A stretch of 64,000 nucleotides of DNA from Lumbricus terrestris (lineage: Eukaryota; Annelida; Clitellata; Crassiclitellata; Lumbricidae). The notes beneath the pieces were generated by a model, which was not told the DNA's origin, made no database searches, and was given only the letters and a program-made list of their open reading frames with translations. Shown here piece by piece: positions 56,686 to 64,000 of this stretch. The stretch lies in the NCBI GenBank assembly GCA_949752735.1, contig OX457036.1:2729997-2793996 (forward strand). The letters are read 5' to 3'. How positions within the stretch are numbered: position 1 is the first letter of the stretch; each line of letters begins with the position of its first letter. The position numbers were made by a program, and so were the translations under genes.

Positions 56686-57039
56686 CACAAAAGTTCAATA
56701 TTATTATACAACACGAGTTGATTAATTATTATAATACACGGCATGTATAATTGTACATGTACATATTATAATCTCACACCATATAAAATGTCTATATATA
56801 CATGTATAATGCATAATGTCGGTGCAGTCGAAAATTAACATGCATTTTGATATACTTGGGCACGCACTTGAACACGACATCGCATATAACATGTATCATG
56901 TATATAATTATGCATGTATATATATATATATTTAAGTATAGATGGATGTTTGCAATGGAAGTGGAGAGCAGCTTCTCTTCGGTCAAGGATGCACTGCTCG
57001 TGCGGCAGACGGATAAGTTGATACATGAAAGAAATAGAG

Positions 57040-57192
57040 ACAGACATACAGAGACAGAGACAGAGACAGAGACAGAGACAGAGATAGAGATAGAGACAGA
57101 GACAGAGACACACAGAGAGACAGAGAGACAGAGACAGAGAGACAGACAGAGAGAGACAGACAGACAGACAGAGACAGAGACAGAGACACAGA
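57040..57192. repeat. (GACAGA)n array
   Basis: Hexamer/tetramer GACAGAGA repeats with small variants. Confidence 0.95.
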
Positions 57193-57198
57193 GTCCGA

Positions 57199-57345
57199 TT
57201 TTCCGATCCGTCTCACTTCAAAGGATTGCTCCGTGCGATTGATCTCATCTCACCTCAGCAACTTGTCGCAACACTGGAGCACCGCCTCAAAGGCACCGAC
57301 TACATCCGCCCGTTTCTAGAAGCTGCAGAAACTGCCCGATTGAAG
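57199..57345 (+). CDS. coding-like orphan segment (possible exon)
   Basis: A GC-richer stretch between two microsatellites with an open plus-strand frame reading [18 protein letters not shown] then [18 protein letters not shown] and AETARLKG. Composition and amphipathic pattern differ from the surroundings and look protein-like. A CAG lies at its left edge and a GGTATAC at its right, which could be splice sites. I do not recognise the family, and it lies antisense within the first intron of the Ig gene. It could be a transposon fragment. Confidence 0.3.
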
Positions 57346-57361
57346 GGTATACTTATACGTG

Positions 57362-57428
57362 TGCATACATACATACATACATACATACATACATACATAC
57401 ATACATACATACATACATACATACATAG

Positions 57429-57459
<31 letters not shown>

Positions 57460-57612
57460 CATACGTACATACATACATACATACATACATACATACGTAC
57501 ATACATGCATACATACATACATACATACATACATACATACATACATACATACATACATACATACATACATACGTATGTACATCACATACATACATACGTA
57601 TGTACATCACAT
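57362..57612. repeat. (CATA)n microsatellite
   Basis: CATACATA with occasional CGTA and GCATA variants. Confidence 0.97.
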
Positions 57613-58187
57613 ACATTACATAAAAATACGTAGGTCTACAGATATTCATGCATACAAAATACATGCATACACAAAATATATACACAATGGAATAACCGTA
57701 AAGCGGGGCTGTCTTTACAGAAGTATAGCACAGTATAAAACAACAACAGTATGTCGACTCGCATCTCTCTGTGTTGACTAGTTTCCTTGTCAGCCCCATT
57801 TTGAAAGAGTGAACTCACGAGTAAAATAATGAAGTAAAATGAGCCTTTGCTGTGCAAGAGAAGGCAAGTGAATACAATTAAATGGATGGCAAGGCAAGTG
57901 AATAATTATATAATTTTTATGCAACATGCATTGCGACGTCGTAGACCGCTCACCATGAAGATGGCGAACAACTTCAAAATCAGTCACAGATTCTGAATGC
58001 AGCAGAGGTCAGGAGTCGAGATACACTGTACTTTTTTTGTATACTGTAGAAGTTCTTGGATCTATGTTCGTATACGCTTCGAATGGCTTTATAAGGGTTG
58101 AGGCTGTCTGTAAACTGAGCGTCGGGTATTTTAGAATGGATGGTGAGAGAGAAATGGGTAGAAACAGATAGGGCAACTGCAACCTAC
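57613..58187. other. first intron of the Ig gene
   Basis: No coding content. Two copies of AAGGCAAGTGAAT at 57861-57873 and 57891-57903; two more lie upstream of exon 1 at 58525 and 58555. Confidence 0.5.
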
Positions 58188-58331
58188 CTGGATTGGACTG
58201 AGATAGAATGACAACGAGAACAATCGATGTGACGATGAAATTGATCCATTTCTTCGTTAATGACGTCATCGTCTCCATTTTTCCAGGTTCAAAGGTCAAC
58301 GAAGAATTGAAAGCTGATTCAAAAAGAACAT
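58188..58331 (-). CDS. Ig-superfamily gene, exon 1: signal peptide
   Basis: Acceptor-like TTGCAG (58337-58332) precedes the exon and a good donor CAG|GTAGGT (58188/58187) ends it, phase 1. The likely start is ATG at 58278, with ATG 58269 as alternative. It encodes METMTSLTKKWINF and a hydrophobic core IVTSIVLVVILSQSNP, a typical secretory signal. The exon 2 junction codes Ala31. The upstream acceptor implies a 5' non-coding exon. An ATG at the first base of the exon (58331) opens an 11-codon upstream frame ending TGA, which may lower translation. The product is probably a secreted or membrane Ig adhesion-type protein; the anchor was not found. Confidence 0.75.
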
Positions 58332-59530
58332 CTGCAACAAGAACAAAATTATTATAATATTATTATTGGAGGTTCCCTGCTGATGGGGAAGAGATATGTA
58401 GGAAAGGAAAGGAGAAACAAGCTAGGTATAATTATGTATGTAAGTGAGGTGACGGGAAGTGAAGTAAAGAGAACGGATGGAAGGTAATTGAATGCATGGA
58501 AAGGCAAGCAATGGAAGACAAGAGAAGGCAAGTGAATGCAAAGAAATGGACGGGAAGGCAAGTGAATACAGTTATGCAAGGAAAGGGAAGACGAGGCAAA
58601 GCAAGGCTTGGACGGACGGACGGACGTAAAGATGGATGGACGCAAAGAAAAGACAGAGATCAGGGTTGGAGTTGCATATAATATCGATTACAAGTCCGCC
58701 TCCAGTATAACTCAACCAAGTGTGCAACTGATGTGCATTCGCTTCCTATTCATTATAAGACACCTGGAAGCCATAGAACAGAAATCAGTCAGTGGCACTA
58801 ATCAAGCCAGCCAGTCGGGCAATCTCACCCGCAACCCAGTCTGAGGCCAGCCAACCATTCTCGCCTCTAACCTTATATATATACTTGCTTCTCATTATCA
58901 TCGACAATAATTGCCATCATCATCTGGTGTGGACTACAGATATATAGTATCATCCAACATATTACAGCGACTTCTCCCTTTCCAACTCTATTCTAACACT
59001 ATCTGTTCTCTATGCCTTTTGATCTCCTCAACTTCTCTCAACTATATCGTCTTCTCTGCTCTCCCTTGTTCTAAACGTCTGCATACCTTGCTCTACTCTT
59101 TTATGCTCTGTTCTTTGCTATGATCTTCTCCGTTCGACTCATCGCTTTTCGATCTGCTCAACTTTGTCTACTCTTCTCCTCTCGTCTAATATAACACATT
59201 ACTTTGCTCTATACTCGATCTATTATTATACCCTGTGTTCTGCCCTACGCTGTAGAGCTCTATTCCTCATACTCGCCTGTACTTCGCCCGTGTATGAGTC
59301 GACTCTTACGAGCGGAAACGAGATGTCGCGAGTGAGATCATGTTACAAGGCTGCAGCCGGAGATTGGAAATAATTGGAGCCATTGATACAACAACAACAA
59401 CAGTCGAGAATTATTCCTTGACGACACGTCTGCTGCACGCACACAACATTCAGCTCAGCTGTCAATCATTCGCTTGGCAAGGTGTCAATCATTTATTACA
59501 TTCGTCTGTGTCGTTTTGTTAACTTGAATG
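58332..59530. other. upstream of the Ig gene; no gene recognised
   Basis: Two AAGGCAAGTGAAT copies (58525-58537, 58555-58567). Pyrimidine-rich TCTGCTCT repeats at 58960-59170. Small frames (59340-59522 and others) have no recognised domain. No promoter can be fixed by eye. Confidence 0.4.
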
Positions 59531-59534
59531 GTGT

Positions 59535-59900
59535 TATAGTTATGCTGTTCACTCAATCAATCAGTCAATCGATTTATAATCAATGAATCATTCAATCAAT
59601 CAATTCAATCAATTGATCACTCTGTCATGCAATCACTTAAACACTCACTAAATATATATCAAAACAATTAATAAGAGCAAATAAAATTAACACATACAAT
59701 CTCTCATAGTAATACAGTATCACTCAAATCAATCACTTATTCAATCACTAACTCATTCAATCACCAAATCACTAGATCACCCACTGACTGACTAACATTA
59801 TCAATCAGAACAACCAATAAGTCGGTCAGCAAGTCAAACAGTAATTCTTTGCATATCAATCAATTCTGGCAACCAATCACTCTTCAATCAGTCAGCTCCT
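59535..59900. repeat. degenerate (CAAT)n/(CACT)n DNA
   Basis: Irregular CAATCAAT, CACTCA and TCAGTCA repeats resembling the very start of the window. Confidence 0.8.
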
Positions 59901-60216
59901 ATACTGTTGTGCAAGAGATTTAAAGGTCTCACTAAAGTATGCCCATACCTCATTCGCTGAAACCGCCTCGCAAGAGTCGATTGGGCCTAAGACTTACAGC
60001 ATAAAAACTGGAGGATAATTTTCAAGCGCGTTCATTCACGTGGTGACGTCCCATTCCCAGAATGCATTCGGTCAAAGAAGTCTCGAGCAAAGGTGTTTCT
60101 GGGAAGATAGCTCGGACGTCGGTGATTTATAAGGACTTTGACCAAACCGTTCAAATGATTTAAAGCCCAAACTTATAGCATTGCATTCATAGAAACTCTT
60201 GCATGTATCATGGAAA

Positions 60217-61105
60217 TTAACCCTAATAGGGTCACGATTTTCCCCAACCGATTTTGGTCACCGGGGGGTAAAAAAATACCCCCACTGTGATTCGCATGAT
60301 TCTCATGATAAACTCCGATTTTTAAGTATAAAACTAAAAGAAGTTATTTATAGAAGGTTCGAGGAATGCACTGGAACAAAAGTAACATATGCAGCACTGC
60401 AGGGAAATCAAAATGGCGGACAAAATGGCGGCCATAATCTTAAATGGCTATAAGTGAAGTTATGTATGCAATGGAAACATGATTTCAAAGTCTAAATCAA
60501 CATTATCGAGGTCAAGGGATGCAATGGAACCAATTTCACATATGTGGCACTGCACGAAAATCAAAATGGCGGACAAAATGGCGGCCAGAATATTAAAATG
60601 GCTATTAGTGAAGTCATATGTGCAATGGAAATATGATCTCAGGGTCTAAATCAGCATTTTCGAGGTCAAGGAATGCGATGGAACCAATTTCACTTATATT
60701 GCACTGCAAGGAAACCACAATTGGGAAAAAATGGCGGCCAGATTGCTGCAGACAATTTCATTTATTTATCCTAATTTTATGACGCCAAAACGATTTCTAT
60801 TATAGGCCTAATATCCAGATACTGATAAGGAGACATTTTAACAGCAAGACACTCATGTGTACAGCATGCATAATGCTATGTTTAAAAATTCCTGAGTAAA
60901 ATAGCTAGGACGTGGGGCATTCGCGTACTTTTTAGCTGATTTGGGTGCATGAATAACTAATGAAACTGGATGCATTCTGTGCATAAAACATATTTAGGAA
61001 AAGTCATAGAAGCGATTTCTTCAACTATTTTCAGGGATTAAAATTTCCGTGAAAAACCGAGATGGGGGTATTTTTTTACCCCCCCGGTGACCCTATAAGG
61101 GTTAA
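60217..61105. mobile_element. TTAA-flanked inverted-repeat element with ATGGCGGC arrays
   Basis: Ends TTAACCCTAATAGGGTCAC (60217) and GTGACCCTATAAGGGTTAA (to 61105), then GGGGGTAAAAAAATACCCCC-type inverted sequence on both sides. TTAA (60217-60220, 61102-61105) is the likely duplication, as in piggyBac/Kolobok groups. The interior has a diverged repeat of about 150 bp, 2.5 copies, each with AAAATGGCGGACAAAATGGC and GGCC (60413, 60565, 60728). No transposase. Confidence 0.87.
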
Positions 61106-61127
61106 AACACTTTCACTTTGTGAGTGC

Positions 61128-61324
<197 letters not shown>

Positions 61325-61345
61325 ACAGTCTGTATGTGTATATAT

Positions 61346-61368
61346 ACTTGTTATAGCGCCCCTTCAAG

Positions 61369-61408
<40 letters not shown>
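61346..61408 (-). repeat. SINE 3' end fragment with (AT)n
   Basis: GTTATAGCGCCCCTTCAAGC is the reversed SINE 3' end, followed by an (AT)n run (61371-61408). Confidence 0.75.
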
Positions 61409-61411
<3 letters not shown>

Positions 61412-61544
61412 TAAGTATATTCTTTAGTATGACCATCTGCAAAACAACACTCTGGTGAACAAGTATCACATATAAAATTCACACAAGACATCGGAAACTA
61501 TCAAGACTAGACAAAGTAATTAGTATGCATAAAGCATTCTAGTC

Positions 61545-61760
61545 ACAAATGTTTTCCTCATCTGATTGTCTGCTCTTGATATACCACGCGGTCATGGTGT
61601 CTGTGGCGCAAGTTATATATGACTCGTTTGCTTCGCTGGGTGGAGCAACTCGTGGAGGACATGGCCTGGTCGTGTCAGAACCGCCGAAAGCAAACGGGTA
61701 TCAGGCTATCAGCATGACGACAACATTCCCTGCACGTCCCCCAGGTCATTGATGCACATG
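61545..61760. other. GC-richer unexplained block
   Basis: Open plus-strand frame 61549-61752 (MVSVAQVIYDSFASLGGATR, then GGHGLVVSEPPKANGYQAIS). Composition stands out from its flanks, but I recognise no domain or splice context. It may be an old coding fragment or a repeat. Confidence 0.25.
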
Positions 61761-62835
61761 CTTTGATGCATATCTGCCTCTTAATGTTAGTTCTTCTCAT
61801 ACAGCTTCGCCATTTTGCACTCTACTAATTACCTGTATAATAGGTCTGTCTGTCAAATTGCCAACTTTATGATCAAATTCAACTATGACTTTCTCAGACA
61901 CCTCTAGAATATTTGTACAATATATGTTATATTAATCAAGGAAGCACTTTTTGAATTAACTTTGTCTACTTTTTAAAGACACCCTCAAAACGTCTTGAAA
62001 TGATGATATATATAGTTGTGCAACGCTACAAACAACAACTGCATCCCCTGACATTATGTTCGTCAGAATTATAATACCGAAATTCCAATTAAAATTAGTT
62101 ATACAACACAATAATATTATAGGCAGCTCTTCTAAGTCTTCTGTCTGACAGACTGATTTTTTTAAACGTCTGTAAAACATATTTAAGCTTTATCATGCAT
62201 GGAGCAATACATCGAACACTGTGTAATTAAAGAGCTGCAATATTATGCCAAAGAAATGTTTGCCGACGACACTGCACTGTTGTCATAGGCTGCCGTTAAA
62301 CCCTGGATCCATCCTTCGAAAACTCTGAAGTGTTGAAATAATTATATTAAGGAATGATGTTGTGCAGAATGTTCTGAATGAGAAGGCAGGTTTACCACCG
62401 AAATAATGTTGTTTACAATAAGATTATTGATACAAAAAATGATGTTACGCACGACATCACTCAAAATAGAATCAGCCAATATCATAGATGGTGCAAGACA
62501 ACTGAGCGTAGATGAAAGATGAATGTTGCAACTTTATTTCTATCCATTATCGACGGAAACACAGTCTAAACATTGTCCGGATATTACTTTCATTAATGCT
62601 GTAGCTAATGAAACATGTGCAAAAAAGTTGCTAAGGATGATAATTGACGATGATGTGACAGAAGTTTATGTTTAATATGCTAATAGAAATGAAGCTGCCA
62701 TTCAGGTTGCGGTAAGTAACCAGCATACTAGTGTCTAGTAGTGTGATACAATGTATTGCAAAAGAAATTTTTTTGAAATTGACAAGCATTCTGAAGTTCA
62801 AGATAAGGCTAAATCGGTTTCAAAATATATCTTCT
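61761..62835. other. no gene recognised
   Basis: Motif copies CTCAGACACCTCTAGAAT (about 61893) and TAAAGACACCCTCAAAACG (about 61974), and a SINE-like fragment (GTTGTCATAGGCTGCCGTTA with CTGGATCCATCC) at 62279-62316. No gene. Confidence 0.45.
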
Positions 62836-63316
62836 ACATACATACATAAATACAAAAAAACATAAATACATAAAAACATAAATACATAAAAACATAAATA
62901 CATACATAGTTAGATGCATGTACATACATACATACATACATACATACATACATACATACATACATACATACATACATACATACATACATACATACATACA
63001 TACATACATGCATACATACATACATACATACATAAATACATAAATACATACATACATACATACATACATACATACATAAATACATACATACATACATACA
63101 TACATACATACATACATACATACATACATACATACATACATACACACACATACATACATACATACATACACATACATACATACATACATACATACATACA
63201 TACACACACATACATACATACATACATACATACATACATACATACATACATACATACATACATACATACATACATACATACATACATACATACATACACA
63301 CCCACATACATACATA
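62836..63316. repeat. (CATA)n microsatellite
   Basis: Third and last CATA array, with CATAAATA and CACA variants. Long frames across it are artefacts. Confidence 0.97.
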
Positions 63317-63339
63317 ATTGCAACAGGTGCATGTGTTGT

Positions 63340-63540
63340 GATGTCCAGACCATACCTGTGCTGTATAATATAACCGATCTTGTGTGAGTGTTCCTGTCTG
63401 AGTTGCACTGTCGATCCTCTTCCCCCAATGTCTAGTCTAGCATTGAAAGCGTCACTCGATCTGGCGACGTCTCTTATAGAAGCAGACGACGACATGAAGG
63501 CGCCACATAAATGACAGGCAACAACGACAGACGGTAAGAG
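63340..63540. other. GC-richer block, possibly coding
   Basis: Open on both strands: plus LSCTVDPLPPMSSLALKASL then DLATSLIEADDDMKAPHK and a stop; minus MSSSASIRDVARSSDAFNAR then LDIGGRGSTVQ. It is followed by GGCGCCACATAAATGAC, like an L2-type 3' end, so a plus-strand LINE remnant is the simplest guess. I cannot confirm it. Confidence 0.25.
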
Positions 63541-63840
63541 GGTGAGGTGGGGGAGAGTGGTGAGGTGGGGGAGAGTGGGGGGATTTTCTCAGAAGACGGT
63601 GTATCCCTCTCTCTCATGTCGTCGCATTGTTGCTCCTGCGTGTGTCTCCTATACGTCTACTCAGCCTTTCAATCGCTTATGCAGGTATAATTATTGTCTC
63701 TCTCAGATCTATTATGTATTCATAAGTAAGCATAGACACACCCACAGACAAACACATGCACGCACAAACACACGCATACACACACACCCAAATGCAGACA
63801 CAAAACCACACATACACAGATACACAAACGACATGGGTGT
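63541..63840. repeat. GGTGGGGGAGAGT repeat and (CA)n-rich DNA
   Basis: Two copies of GGTGAGGTGGGGGAGAGTGG at 63541-63580, then CACACA-rich sequence at 63735-63830. No gene. Confidence 0.7.
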
Positions 63841-63848
63841 GGACGTGA

Positions 63849-63968
63849 ATGAGTGAGTGAGTGAGTGAGTGAGTGAGTGAGTGAGTGAGTGAGTGAGTGA
63901 GTGAGTGAGTGAGTGAGTGAGTGAGTGAGTGAGTGAGTGAGTGAGTGAGTGAGTGAGTGAGTGAGTGC
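63849..63968. repeat. (GAGT)n microsatellite
   Basis: About 30 perfect GAGT units. Confidence 0.98.
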
Positions 63969-64000
63969 AATTTACGTATGCACATGCAATTATTGCGAGA

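Noticed and set aside
59340..59522. Ig-like IQLSCQSF on the plus strand
   Set aside because: A single Cys-containing hexamer match without Trp or second Cys, on the opposite strand from the Ig gene; best explained by chance.

Overview
The window looks like a scaffolded piece of an animal (metazoan) nuclear genome, most likely a marine invertebrate. The evidence is spliceosomal exons with GT/AG boundaries and phase-1 introns encoding immunoglobulin (Ig) domains, L2/CR1-type LINEs with matching tRNA-headed SINEs, hAT, Tc1/mariner, TTAA-type and Helitron elements, a moderately AT-rich background, and a 200-base N gap typical of scaffolding. The species cannot be named from sequence alone. There is no sign of bacterial gene organisation.

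The only host gene I can support is on the minus strand between about 58.3 and 46.6 kb. A signal-peptide exon (58331-58188) is followed by two exons that together make a V-like Ig domain (55628-55365 and 54527-54432), one exon with a C2-like Ig domain (49989-49588) and an exon starting a third Ig domain (46799-46624). Every junction I could check is phase 1, and the reading frame stays open through all five exons. The 3' part of the gene (rest of Ig3, any membrane anchor and tail) was not found. A decayed copy of the third-domain exon, acceptor site included, lies on the plus strand at 30397-30545.

The rest is dominated by mobile DNA. 0-10 kb: L2-like LINE 3' ends, a direct duplication and a 2.5-kb hAT-like transposon with a perfect 8-bp target duplication. 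9-18 kb: tRNA-SINEs, a GTCTCCCC-motif element, a hAT MITE and a long-TIR mariner MITE. 21.6-28.2 kb: a possible LTR, then a clear nest (CR1/jockey-like LINE interrupted by a second LINE with a 15-bp duplication and by a 1.9-kb hAT element with an 8-bp duplication), then a Tc1 remnant holding an inverted duplication. 29-33 kb: a Helitron, an Ig pseudo-exon and a tandem duplication split by a later retroposon. 34-41 kb: three large inverted-repeat elements built from short iterated motifs or TTAA ends, and a second Helitron end. 41-46 kb: LINE and SINE fragments and paired repeats. 46-58 kb: the Ig gene with MITEs, LINEs and microsatellites in its introns. 58-64 kb: a TTAA element and microsatellites.

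The most unusual pattern is a set of apparently unrelated non-autonomous inverted-repeat elements (39806-41096, 52841-53576, 34051-35075, 12650-13409 with 50042-50499) that share one design: ends made of many copies of a 10-18 bp motif in opposing orientation around a central spacer. None has a visible transposase, so the mobilising enzymes are unknown.
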